A stretch of DNA of 64,000 bases. It comes from Scybalosoma faecavium. Lineage in GTDB: Bacteria; Bacillota; Clostridia; Christensenellales; Christensenellaceae. Under the pieces are notes generated by a model. That model saw only the letters and a list, made by a program, of their open reading frames with translations, made no database searches and had not been told where the DNA came from. Shown in pieces: positions 1 through 7,607 of this stretch; the stretch's first letter is position 1, and every line of letters starts with the position of its first letter. The translations under genes and the position numbers were made by a program. The stretch lies in contig DVKG01000003.1 in assembly GCA_018716135.1 (NCBI GenBank), positions 62,001 through 126,000 of the forward strand. Reading direction: 5' to 3'.

Positions 1-1
1 T

Positions 2-775
2 TGGTCCAAAAAAGCAATAAAGGAAGCTAAGCATTACGGAGAATCTATCGTCGTAGCCAGCAGCGAGGATAAAACCTTTACGTATATCCCCGAGCTGACA
101 GCAGATATGTTCGACCAGACAGCGGATTACGCTCACATAACAAGCAACAACACTATTTACGGTACACGCTATACTTCTCTCCCTCCGGTCGGAGCTCTGC
201 CTCTCGTAGCAGATATGAGCAGCAATATCCTTTCTGAAGTTATAGACGTTAACGATTACGGTCTGATCTACGCCGGAGCTCAAAAGAACATCGGCCCCTC
301 CGGTGTAACAATAGTCATAATCAGAAAAGACCTGATCGGCAAAAAAGAAGGCCTGCCCACTATGCTGGATTATAAGACACATGCTGAAAAGGGCTCCATG
401 TTCAACACGCCTCCTACATTCGCTATTTATATGGCCGGACTCGTATTTGAACAGCTTCTCGCGGACGGCGGCGTTCCCGCAGCTCAGGTCCGCAATGAAG
501 AAAAAGCCGCTTATCTCTATGACTTTATAGATAACAGCAAGCTCTTCAAAGGTACCGTAGTTCCCAAAGACCGCTCTATTATGAACGTACCCTTCGTCAC
601 GGGCGACCCGGATAAAGACGCAGCCTTCGTGAAGCAGGCGGCTGCCGCCGGTCTCACAAATCTCAAAGGCCATCGTTCGGTGGGCGGCATGCGCGCCAGC
701 ATATATAACGCTATGACACTTGAAGGAGTCAAGGCTCTCGTAGAGTTCATGAAGAAATTCGAGTTAGAAAACTAA
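2..775 (+). CDS. serC: Phosphoserine aminotransferase, C-terminal part (5' end outside window)
   Basis: PLP-dependent enzyme converting 3-phosphohydroxypyruvate plus glutamate to phosphoserine in the cytoplasm. The frame is open from base 2 with family-like sequence (WSKKAIKEAKHYG) before the first internal ATG at 107, so the gene is cut by the window edge and the ATG at 107 is not its start. The segment GLIYAGAQKNIGPSG holds the PLP-binding lysine region (AQKN-GPSG), and HRSVGGMRASIYNAM is the conserved C-terminal arginine motif of SerC. It ends with TAA 12 bases before serA, so the two genes form one serine-synthesis operon. Assignment is firm; only the N-terminal third is missing. Confidence 0.95.
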   Translation, partial: WSKKAIKEAKHYGESIVVASSEDKTFTYIPELTADMFDQTADYAHITSNNTIYGTRYTSLPPVGALPLVADMSSNILSEVIDVNDYGLIYAGAQKNIGPSGVTIVIIRKDLIGKKEGLPTMLDYKTHAEKGSMFNTPPTFAIYMAGLVFEQLLADGGVPAAQVRNEEKAAYLYDFIDNSKLFKGTVVPKDRSIMNVPFVTGDPDKDAAFVKQAAAAGLTNLKGHRSVGGMRASIYNAMTLEGVKALVEFMKKFELEN

Positions 776-787
776 TAGGAGAACAAG

Positions 788-1954
788 ATGTACAAAGTCA
801 AAAAACTTAACGCTATCAGCGATATAGTCTATACCTGCCTGCCGAAGGAAAAATACACGGTAAGCAACAAAATCGAAGAAGGAGACGAGGATGCAATACT
901 CGTCCGCAGTGCAGACTGCCACTCTATGAAATTCGGCGACCGCCTTCTCGCGATCGCACGCGCAGGCGCAGGTACAAACAACATTCCGATATCTGATTGC
1001 ACAGAACACGGAGTCGTCGTATTTAACACACCCGGCGGAAACGCAAACGCAGTTAAAGAGCTGGTCATGGGAACTATGATAGCAATATCCCGCAATCTGA
1101 TAGACGGTGTAGAATGGACGCGCAGCATTCAGGGTCAGGACGATATTGAAAAACTCGTCGAAAGCGGAAAGAAGCAATTCGTCGGTCCGGAAATCGCAGG
1201 AAAGACTCTCGCGGTCATCGGCCTCGGCGCTGTCGGCGTTGCCGTTGCGAACGCCGCCGATGCAATGGGCATGAAGGTAATCGGATATGATCCTTACATC
1301 TCTATTGATAACGCTTGGAATCTGAGCATCGCGGTCGAACACGCCACTAATCTCGAAAGAATGCTTGAGCAGGCCGATTTCGTAACCATCCATGTTCCAC
1401 TCACTGACAAAACGCGCGGCTACATAAGCGCGCCTGAGATCGCACGCATGAAGCAGGGCGTCACGGTATTCAACTTCGCACGCGGCGGTCTGATTGATGA
1501 ATCCGCTATACTCGAGGCTTTAGAGTCCGGCAAAGTAAAACGCTACGTTACAGACTTCCCCAATGCCAATGTACTCGGAGTGAAAGGCGTAACTTGCATA
1601 CCTCACCTGGGAGCCAGCACTCCCGAAAGCGAAGAAAACTGCGCGCGCATGGCCGCCGCTCAGCTTCGCGATTATATTGAGCACGGTTCTATAAAAAACA
1701 GTGTAAACATGCCCGCTTGCATACTCGCTCCCGCTTCCGGCCCTCGTCTGACTCTAATCCACAAGAATCACCCCGGCATGGTGAGCAAAATAAGCTCCAT
1801 TATAAGCGACGCTTCTCTCAACATTGAAGAGATGAGCAATAAAAGCCGCGGAGATATAGCTTATACAGTCTTCGATCTGTCCGGCTCCCCGTCCGCAGAC
1901 GCCATAGAGAAGCTGAACAGCATTGAGGGCGTAATAAATATAAGATTAATCTGA
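788..1954 (+). CDS. serA: D-3-phosphoglycerate dehydrogenase with ACT domain
   Basis: First step of serine synthesis, oxidising 3-phosphoglycerate with NAD. The protein has 388 residues. The Rossmann motif is VIGLGAVGVAVANAA (about 145-160) followed by GYDPYIS. The catalytic Arg lies in FARGGLIDE, and the His in PHLGAST. The last ~70 residues (LTLIHKNHPGMVSKISSII) form an ACT domain, usually the serine-binding regulatory module. AGGAG stands 6 bases before the ATG. The gene follows serC by 12 bases and is closed by a strong terminator, so the visible operon is serC-serA. Length fits the short SerA type without the intervening ASB domain. Confidence 0.95.
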   Translation: MYKVKKLNAISDIVYTCLPKEKYTVSNKIEEGDEDAILVRSADCHSMKFGDRLLAIARAGAGTNNIPISDCTEHGVVVFNTPGGNANAVKELVMGTMIAISRNLIDGVEWTRSIQGQDDIEKLVESGKKQFVGPEIAGKTLAVIGLGAVGVAVANAADAMGMKVIGYDPYISIDNAWNLSIAVEHATNLERMLEQADFVTIHVPLTDKTRGYISAPEIARMKQGVTVFNFARGGLIDESAILEALESGKVKRYVTDFPNANVLGVKGVTCIPHLGASTPESEENCARMAAAQLRDYIEHGSIKNSVNMPACILAPASGPRLTLIHKNHPGMVSKISSIISDASLNIEEMSNKSRGDIAYTVFDLSGSPSADAIEKLNSIEGVINIRLI

Positions 1955-1974
1955 TTAATTTAAATAATCAAATC

Positions 1975-2003
1975 GGCGGAAACATTTCTGTTTCCGCCTT
2001 TTT
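1975..2003 (+). terminator. Rho-independent terminator of serC-serA
   Basis: A perfect 10-bp stem (GGCGGAAACA / TGTTTCCGCC) with a TTTC loop is followed directly by TTTTT. It lies 20 bases after the serA stop and separates it from the convergent metal-efflux operon. Confidence 0.9.
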
Positions 2004-2052
2004 ATTTCAATCATATCATTATGAAAGATCTGCAATTCGGAGCTTAACCCAT

Positions 2053-3906
2053 CTATCTCGCACTGAGACAACGCATCGCGTTTAGCACCGCGAGTATAGT
2101 TACGCCCACGTCCGCAAACACAGCCGCCCACATTCCTACTAAGCCTAAAGCCGCAAGCACAAGCACGATGCACTTGACCCCCAGGGCAAACACGACGTTT
2201 TCACGAACTATGCGTACTGTATGCCGCGCTGTTTTAACGGCCTGCGCTACGTCAGACGGCCTGTCGTTCATGAGCACAACGTCCGCCGCCTCTATAGCAG
2301 CGTCGCTGCCCAGCGCGCCCATAGCTATACCTATATCCGCACGCGCCAGAGTCGGAGCGTCGTTTATCCCGTCTCCCACGAAGGCAACTTTTTCCTTGCC
2401 TCGCTTTTGGCTTAAAATGCGATCCATCTGCTCTGTTTTATCCTGCGGGAGCAATTCGGCGTGATATTCGTTGAGTCCCAGCCGAGCCGCCACCTTCTCC
2501 GCTACGGCGCGTCTGTCTCCCGTCAGCATCACCGTTCTGTCTATTCTCAAATCGCGCAAAGCCTGTATCGCTTCTTTTGCGTCGTCCTTAGGTTCATCTT
2601 CTATCGTGATGAATCCGAGATACTTCCCATCTTTAGCTACGTATACTATAGTCGCCGCTGCGTCCGATTCTTTAAATTCCGCCCCTATTTCGTTCATAAG
2701 ACGCGCATTTCCGGCATATAGGTCATGCCCGTCCTTCTTAGCGTGAACGCCTCTGCCCGAGAGATCCTCTGCCGTATCCGCCTTGGCAGGCTTTCCATAT
2801 GCTTCTTTGAGCGACGCGGCTATCGGATGACTCGAGAAGGATTGAGCTAAAGCCGCAGTCTCCAGCAGCTCCTCTTTATCCGTTCCTTCAGCCGGATTCA
2901 ATGAGGTAACGGCAAAAGATCCTTTTGTCAAAGTTCCGGTTTTATCAAACACCACTGTACGCGCATCCGCCAGAGCTTCCAGATAGTTCGCGCCTTTTAC
3001 TAATATACCCTTTCTCGACGCGCCGCCTATCCCTCCGAAAAAGCTCAGCGGGACTGATATGACAAGAGCGCATGGGCAGCTCGCCACTAAAAATATAAGC
3101 GCCCGCCCTATCCAGAGCGTCCATTCCCCTGTGAAAATACTTGGGATGACCGCCAAAGCAAGAGCCGCAAAAACGACTATGGGCGTGTATACTTTCGCAA
3201 AGCGCGTTATGAAGTTCTCCGCCTTTGCTTTTACGCTTCCGGAATTTTCGACAAGATCCAGTATTCGCGCTACCGTAGATTCGCCGAACGGCTTAGTCGT
3301 GCGCACTCTGATAACACCGGTAAGGTTTATGCAGCCGCTTATCACTTCGCAGCCTGGGCTGACCTCGCGCGGCACGGATTCTCCTGTCAGCCTCGCAGTA
3401 TCAAGCGCGCTGTCGCCTTGAGTTATCACACCGTCAATCGGCACCTGCTCGCCCGGGCGCACCACTATCTCAGTTCCCACTTCCACTTCGTCAGGATCTA
3501 CGCTTACTATTTCGCCATCCCGCTCTATGTTGGCATAATCCGGACGAATGTCCATCAGCTCAGCTACAGATCGGCGGGATTTCCCTACTGCAAGACTCTG
3601 GAACAGCTCTCCTACCTGATAAAGCAGCATAACCATTACCGCCTCGTCATAATCTGAGGTATGCTGTATCGCCGCCAGTACAAAAACGCCTATCGTCGCT
3701 ATGGACATGAGCAAATGTTCGTCAAACACCTGCCCTCCCGCTATGTTCTGCCCCGCTCTCAGGAGTACATCGTAGCCAATAACGGCGTATGCCACGAGAA
3801 ACCATATGAGATTTATCGGAGAAGGCGGATTTACTATCAGCGCAGCAATGAGCAATACCGCGCTGATTATTATCCGAGCGAGCGTTCTTTTTTGAGAACG
3901 AGTCAT
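2053..3906 (-). CDS. cadA: P1B-type Zn/Cd/Pb-exporting ATPase without N-terminal HMA domain
   Basis: Membrane pump exporting soft divalent cations with ATP. It shows the CPC ion-binding motif (ASCPCALVIS, about residue 275), the phosphorylation site DKTGTLTKG, SSHPIA (the HP of the nucleotide domain) and the hinge GDGINDAP. The ends of the last two helices carry a Lys (GVKCIV) and D-x-G (FADVGVTILAVLNAMR), the signature of the Zn/Cd/Pb subgroup (P1B-2) rather than the copper pumps. At 617 residues it lacks the usual N-terminal metal-binding domain, which is encoded by the preceding gene. Its ATG overlaps that gene's stop by one base and has no clear ribosome site, so translation is probably coupled. 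Confidence 0.93.
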   Translation of the reverse strand: MTRSQKRTLARIIISAVLLIAALIVNPPSPINLIWFLVAYAVIGYDVLLRAGQNIAGGQVFDEHLLMSIATIGVFVLAAIQHTSDYDEAVMVMLLYQVGELFQSLAVGKSRRSVAELMDIRPDYANIERDGEIVSVDPDEVEVGTEIVVRPGEQVPIDGVITQGDSALDTARLTGESVPREVSPGCEVISGCINLTGVIRVRTTKPFGESTVARILDLVENSGSVKAKAENFITRFAKVYTPIVVFAALALAVIPSIFTGEWTLWIGRALIFLVASCPCALVISVPLSFFGGIGGASRKGILVKGANYLEALADARTVVFDKTGTLTKGSFAVTSLNPAEGTDKEELLETAALAQSFSSHPIAASLKEAYGKPAKADTAEDLSGRGVHAKKDGHDLYAGNARLMNEIGAEFKESDAAATIVYVAKDGKYLGFITIEDEPKDDAKEAIQALRDLRIDRTVMLTGDRRAVAEKVAARLGLNEYHAELLPQDKTEQMDRILSQKRGKEKVAFVGDGINDAPTLARADIGIAMGALGSDAAIEAADVVLMNDRPSDVAQAVKTARHTVRIVRENVVFALGVKCIVLVLAALGLVGMWAAVFADVGVTILAVLNAMRCLSAR

Positions 3907-4127
3907 TATCGGAGCACTATCGTGCAGTCCGGCTCTATCTTTTTGCAGACTTTTACAGCTTCGCTCATTACGCCGCTGAGCTTGTCTTCGTCCGCTTCGA
4001 CTATGAGCTTGCTTGTCATAAAATTGACCGTAGCCTTGTCTACGCCGTCCAGCTTGTTTATCGCCGCTTCCATCTTAGCAGCGCAGTGCGCACAGTCCAG
4101 ATTCTCCAGCTTGTAAGTCTTTTTCAT
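3906..4127 (-). CDS. Free-standing heavy-metal-associated (HMA) domain protein
   Basis: A 73-residue ferredoxin-like metal-binding domain with the motif LDCAHCAAKME (C-x2-C), the rest of the small protein matching one HMA repeat (VDKATVNFMTSKLIVEAD). The start chosen is the ATG at 4127, eight bases after AAAGGAG; an upstream TTG in frame (4133) is less likely. It directly precedes and overlaps by one base the ATPase that lacks such a domain. It probably hands metal to the pump or modulates it, standing in for the fused N-terminal domain of typical CadA/ZntA proteins. The LDCAHCA form is typical of Zn/Cd rather than Cu HMA domains. Confidence 0.9.
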   Translation of the reverse strand: MKKTYKLENLDCAHCAAKMEAAINKLDGVDKATVNFMTSKLIVEADEDKLSGVMSEAVKVCKKIEPDCTIVLR

Positions 4128-4159
4128 GATCAATTCTCCTTTATATAATATAAATATTT

Positions 4160-4522
4160 TTATTCTGTTATATGCTCCATGCCCTGCCCTATGATAGTAG
4201 TAACATGAGTATCCGCGAGAGAATACAGCGCGGTTTTCCCCTGTCTGCGATACTTCACCAGCTTCGCCTGCTTCAGCGTGCGCAGATGATGCGATACCGA
4301 TGACTGCGTCGTACCCAAGAGAGCCGCTATGTCACAGACGCACATCTCGCTTTCAAATAATACGTACAAAATTTTAATCCTCGTGGAATCTCCGAATATC
4401 TTGAAAAGCTCCGCCAGATCCAGTAATTCTTCCTCCTCCGGCATATTCTCTTTTACTTTATCTATAATCTCAGGATGTACGCTCAGAAACTCGCACGTTT
4501 CTACTCCGTTTTTGTCTTTCAT
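4160..4522 (-). CDS. ArsR/SmtB-family metal-sensing repressor
   Basis: Cytoplasmic winged-helix repressor, 120 residues, released from DNA by bound metal. It carries ESEMCVCDIAALLG, with the CVC thiolate pair of CadC/ArsR-type alpha-3 sites, an N-terminal Cys (ETCEFLSVHPE), and at the C terminus D-T-H-x10-H-x2-E, the alpha-5 Zn site of SmtB/CzrA. Both site types are therefore intact. The recognition helix is TTQSSVSHHLRTLKQAK. The start is placed at the ATG at 4522, which has AAAGGAG 6 bases upstream. A longer frame beginning at 4567 would start inside the operator palindrome and is rejected. It heads the repressor-HMA-ATPase operon and very likely controls it. Confidence 0.92.
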   Translation of the reverse strand: MKDKNGVETCEFLSVHPEIIDKVKENMPEEEELLDLAELFKIFGDSTRIKILYVLFESEMCVCDIAALLGTTQSSVSHHLRTLKQAKLVKYRRQGKTALYSLADTHVTTIIGQGMEHITE

Positions 4523-4543
4523 CTCCTGCTCCTTTCTCAACGC

Positions 4544-4575
4544 ATATTCATATGAACATCTGTTCATATGAATAT
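4544..4575. promoter_or_regulatory. Operator of the metal-efflux operon (perfect 15-2-15 palindrome)
   Basis: ATATTCATATGAACA, two bases (TC), then its exact reverse complement TGTTCATATGAATAT. The core TGAACA...TGTTCA with A/T-rich arms is the form of SmtB/CadC-family operators. It lies between the repressor gene and its promoter and overlaps the -10 box, as expected for autorepression. Confidence 0.88.
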
Positions 4576-4601
4576 TTTATCATATCTTCTCGAGATGTCA
4601 A
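4574..4601 (-). promoter_or_regulatory. Promoter of the repressor-HMA-ATPase operon
   Basis: Reading the minus strand, TTGACA (4601-4596), a 16-base spacer and TAAAAT (4579-4574). The -10 box runs into the operator palindrome, so bound repressor would block RNA polymerase. Confidence 0.75.
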
Positions 4602-4712
4602 TATCCTTTTTTACTTTTTACTCACTTTTACTCACTATCTTTTCAAAAGTCACGTATACTTTTCCAAGTTTATTTGGTATACTAAACTGAAATGCAAAAT
4701 ACGGAGGGCAGC

Positions 4713-5900
4713 ATGAAATTTAAACGAGATAATTTACTCCTTCAAAAATCAATATACGCTTTTTTGACAGCAGCAGCCATTTTCGTATTCGCCATGCTGT
4801 TCCTCGCTCCGGCAAAGCTATTCGCATGGTTGGGTATATTAATAGACATTTTACTGCCTTTCATATGGGCGTTCGTGTTGGCGTATGTCGGCTCGCGGCC
4901 TATGAGTTTTTTCGAGCGGCTGTACGGCCGAGTTTTCAAAAAAAAGCCCGGCGCTAAGCTGAGCCGTGTGCTCGCGCTCATATCCGTACTTCTTATATTT
5001 TTCATCTTAATGTATTTCCTGTTTATATCGCTCATTCCGCAAATCGTGACGAGCATCACCTCGCTCGGCGGATCACTCTCAGGCAACTTCGATTCTCTAA
5101 TGGAACGGATTATCACCTGGAGCAGCGAAAAGGGATTGGATATCTCCGGTTGGATCGGCCCGCTCTCGACTTGGAAGGGCGTGGTTTCGAAGCTGGGAGA
5201 AGTTCTCACCAATATCGCGCCTGATATCGCCTCCTTCGGCGTGGACTTTATAAGCAATATCGCCAGCTCAGTATCTACATTTGTAATCGCATTTTTTGCT
5301 TCAATATATCTGCTCTACAGCAAACGCGCTTTTATAAATCAGACAAAAAAAATAACGTATGCCTTCCTGCCTGAATCTAAAGCGCGAAACCTTATCTCCA
5401 TAATGCGGGAAACCAACGACATATTCAGCGGATATATCTCCGGAAAAATACTCGATTCCGCTGTTATAGGCATACTGCACTATATCTTCCTGCTTATTTT
5501 CGGCATAGAATATCCGGAGCTTATCTCCGTTGTGATAGGCATTTTTAATCTCGTTCCCATGTTCGGTCCTATAATCGGCGCGGTGATATGCGGAATTCTG
5601 CTCCTGATAATAAGCCCCTCCCACGCTCTTATATTCTGCATAATCACCATTGTGCTTCAGCAGCTTGACGCTCAGGTGATCTGCCCCCGAATCGTGGGCG
5701 ACGGCGTAGGTCTGAAAGCATTCTGGATTATTTTCGCGATAACAGTCGGCGGGCGCATCCTCGGCGTGCTCGGCGCTCTGATAGGCATTCCCATACTCGC
5801 AATCGTATTCTCTCTCCTGCGCGCATACACAAACAGCAAGCTGGAGAAAAAAGGACTATCTACAGACAGCTCGGATTACGGCTCCGACGATATAAAATAA
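4713..5900 (+). CDS. AI-2E family transporter / PerM-like membrane protein
   Basis: Polytopic membrane protein of 395 residues with two hydrophobic hairpins at the N terminus (about 10-90), a soluble middle (about 110-200) and a C-terminal membrane block containing YPELISVVIGIFNLVPMFGP and DAQVICPRIVGDGVGL, the conserved GxxN-x3-P...P-x-V-G pattern of the AI-2E/PerM/YtvI family. Family members export small molecules or ions, and substrate cannot be told from sequence. The start is placed at the ATG at 4713, six bases after GGAGG, rather than the ATG seven codons earlier. It is divergent from the metal operon and appears monocistronic, ending at a hairpin. Confidence 0.85.
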   Translation: MKFKRDNLLLQKSIYAFLTAAAIFVFAMLFLAPAKLFAWLGILIDILLPFIWAFVLAYVGSRPMSFFERLYGRVFKKKPGAKLSRVLALISVLLIFFILMYFLFISLIPQIVTSITSLGGSLSGNFDSLMERIITWSSEKGLDISGWIGPLSTWKGVVSKLGEVLTNIAPDIASFGVDFISNIASSVSTFVIAFFASIYLLYSKRAFINQTKKITYAFLPESKARNLISIMRETNDIFSGYISGKILDSAVIGILHYIFLLIFGIEYPELISVVIGIFNLVPMFGPIIGAVICGILLLIISPSHALIFCIITIVLQQLDAQVICPRIVGDGVGLKAFWIIFAITVGGRILGVLGALIGIPILAIVFSLLRAYTNSKLEKKGLSTDSSDYGSDDIK

Positions 5901-5906
5901 AAAATT

Positions 5907-5933
5907 AATCCCGCTGCATACCGCAGCGGGATT
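5907..5933. terminator. Bidirectional terminator between convergent genes
   Basis: Perfect 11-bp stem (AATCCCGCTGC / GCAGCGGGATT) with a 5-base loop. On the minus strand it is followed by AATTTTTTATTTTA, a good U-tract for the operon ending at 5941; on the plus strand the tail is weaker. Confidence 0.8.
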
Positions 5934-5940
5934 CTGTGTT

Positions 5941-6354
5941 CTATATAGTTTTTGTGGCAGAATATTTAGTGGATGCTTCTATCAGCGTGTCATCGCTGTC
6001 GTAAGCCCGCGCAACCACGGCGCATCTGTAAGTGCCGCTGGAAAGGCCGGATTTCGATTTGCTTATAGTAACCGTTGTCCCACCCGTCTTAGTCCACGTC
6101 AAAACGGGGTTCCAAGCGTTTCCGTTCTTTTTCTGCAAAGTCATTGTCATCTTTAGATAATAGTTTGACGAAGCTGCATCTGCTTCACCTGTACAAGACG
6201 CCGTACTTCCCGATACGCTCAGAGCTGCGCTAGCTGAAGCCACTCCTCGACTGTATAAAGAAATCCCTCCATCGTCATCAGCCGTAAACACAGGCACAGC
6301 GCTGAGCATAAACAACAGAGCCAGAAAAATACTCAATATTTTCTTTTTTGTCAT
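5941..6354 (-). CDS. Small secreted protein of unknown function
   Basis: 137 residues. It has a clear signal peptide (MTKKKILSIFLALLFMLSAVPVFTA) and then about 110 residues rich in Ser, Ala and Thr with two cysteines absent from any known catalytic motif. The pattern ASCTGEADAASSNYYLKMTM followed by SGTYRCAVVARAYD suggests a single beta-sandwich (Ig-like) domain with Cys residues placed as in a disulfide. This is an inference. GGAGG stands 6 bases before the ATG. It is the last gene of the PPK2-sigma-DUF4367 set, 18 bases after the membrane protein gene, and may be an output or the sensed partner of that module. I do not recognise a function. Confidence 0.75.
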   Translation of the reverse strand: MTKKKILSIFLALLFMLSAVPVFTADDDGGISLYSRGVASASAALSVSGSTASCTGEADAASSNYYLKMTMTLQKKNGNAWNPVLTWTKTGGTTVTISKSKSGLSSGTYRCAVVARAYDSDDTLIEASTKYSATKTI

Positions 6355-6372
6355 TTGTATCCTCCATATTTT

Positions 6373-7029
6373 TTACGAGCTTTTTTGTATGCTATTCGCC
6401 ATCTCCAAGGCTTCTTCCTCAGAAATCTCTCCCGAGATCAACATCTTTGCCGATTCTGTAGCCCAAACTACAAACACATTGTCAAAGTGCTTCGCCAACA
6501 CGCCCTCATAACCGTTAATGTAACACTTCTCTACTTTATCTCCATACGTTACACCTATCGCTACAGTTGAGTCATACGAATAAGCACTAAAAGTCAATAA
6601 ACAGTTATTTGGTTCCTCATTCTTTTCCCAACAATATGTACTTATTGAATTTATTTTATCTTCTTCGCCGTTAGACAGCTCGTAGCCCTCCGGAACATAT
6701 GTCGCCTCGTAATTTACGTTTTGAATTTCCGGATTCTCCACGGGATTCCCGTCGTAATCTACATATTCTACCTTTACTTCAGAAAAATCAGGACCGAGCT
6801 CCAGCGTCGTCCTTGTAACAACGTGCTGCGACGCGATAACAGCGCTGAATATCGTCTGAGTCACCAGCATGCACAACACCAGCGACGCAAAGGCAAAGCT
6901 CACCACTTTGCGAGTGGTGAATCTCGTCTTTCCGGAGATTCTATCCGAAACTTCCGCCGCTTCCGCAGCTGCATCCTCCCATATCGCATGTATTATGCCG
7001 TCTTCATATGGATTTTTGCGGTTCTTCAT
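6373..7029 (-). CDS. Single-pass membrane protein with DUF4367-like domain, candidate anti-sigma/sensor
   Basis: 218 residues. A cytoplasmic N-terminal stretch (about 1-45) is followed by one membrane helix (VVSFAFASLVLCMLVTQTIFSAV, about 45-68) and an extracellular region with the pattern YVPEGYELSNGEED...CWEK...LTFSAY...INGYEGVLAKHFDN typical of DUF4367 domains. Such proteins commonly follow sigma-70-like genes in clostridia and are thought to act as anti-sigma or sensing partners. AAGGA lies 8 bases before the ATG, inside the end of the sigma gene, with 26 bases of overlap. The N-terminal domain lacks an obvious zinc-binding anti-sigma H-x3-C-x2-C motif, so the mechanism is uncertain. Confidence 0.72.
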   Translation of the reverse strand: MKNRKNPYEDGIIHAIWEDAAAEAAEVSDRISGKTRFTTRKVVSFAFASLVLCMLVTQTIFSAVIASQHVVTRTTLELGPDFSEVKVEYVDYDGNPVENPEIQNVNYEATYVPEGYELSNGEEDKINSISTYCWEKNEEPNNCLLTFSAYSYDSTVAIGVTYGDKVEKCYINGYEGVLAKHFDNVFVVWATESAKMLISGEISEEEALEMANSIQKSS

Positions 7030-7603
7030 CTGCTAAATCCTTATTTTTAGCCCGTTTTCTGTCTGCCTTCTCCGCATTAGCTATAAGCTTGCTTTTAGCT
7101 CTGCTCAGATATTTTCTTACGCTGCTCTGTGACATTCCCATGCTCTCGGCTATTTCCGCGCAATCCATACCTAAAATATATTTATACTGCAATATCTCCC
7201 GCTGTTTCCCGGGCATCTCGCGCAGAGTCTGCTTCAACGCATCATATGTCGAAGCATTCATCGGAGCGCTTATTATTTCTTCTTCATCCTCGACGTCGGA
7301 TTCTATTTCCCTTCTCTTTCTGCTTCTGCGCTTTTTGTAAATTAATGCGCGCATCTCTCTTCTTATCAGAACTATCATATATGCGTCCAGACCTTTTTTG
7401 GACAGATTTTTCAGATAGTCCCTTTTTTCGATAGAAGCAAGTATGACTCTCTGGACTACATCCTCTGACGCCGCTTCGCTTATGCCGTATTCCCTCGCTA
7501 CGCCGATTATCATCTCGCGATATTCAGAGTATAGCTGAAGCGTAAAGACATCGTCTTTAAGTTTGAGAAAAAAATCCGATTTACCGACCTTGCTCTTGTC
7601 CAT
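7004..7603 (-). CDS. Sigma-70 family (ECF-like) RNA polymerase sigma factor
   Basis: 199 residues. Region 2-like sequence spans about residues 20-90 (EYREMIIGVAREYG...ASEDVVQRVILASIEKRDYL...DAYMIVLIRREMRALIYK). A charged linker follows (KKRRSRKRREIESDVEDEEE). The C-terminal sigma-4 domain is MPGKQREILQYKYILGMDCA with the helix-turn-helix AEIAESMGMSQSSVRKYLSR. The ATG chosen (7603) lies 4 bases after the stop of the phosphotransferase gene (TGAGCTAATG), so translation is likely coupled. An in-frame upstream ATG inside that gene is unlikely. It overlaps the DUF4367-like gene. Probably directs a small regulon in response to a surface or energy signal. Confidence 0.85.
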   Translation of the reverse strand: MDKSKVGKSDFFLKLKDDVFTLQLYSEYREMIIGVAREYGISEAASEDVVQRVILASIEKRDYLKNLSKKGLDAYMIVLIRREMRALIYKKRRSRKRREIESDVEDEEEIISAPMNASTYDALKQTLREMPGKQREILQYKYILGMDCAEIAESMGMSQSSVRKYLSRAKSKLIANAEKADRKRAKNKDLADEEPQKSI

Positions 7604-7607
7604 TAGC

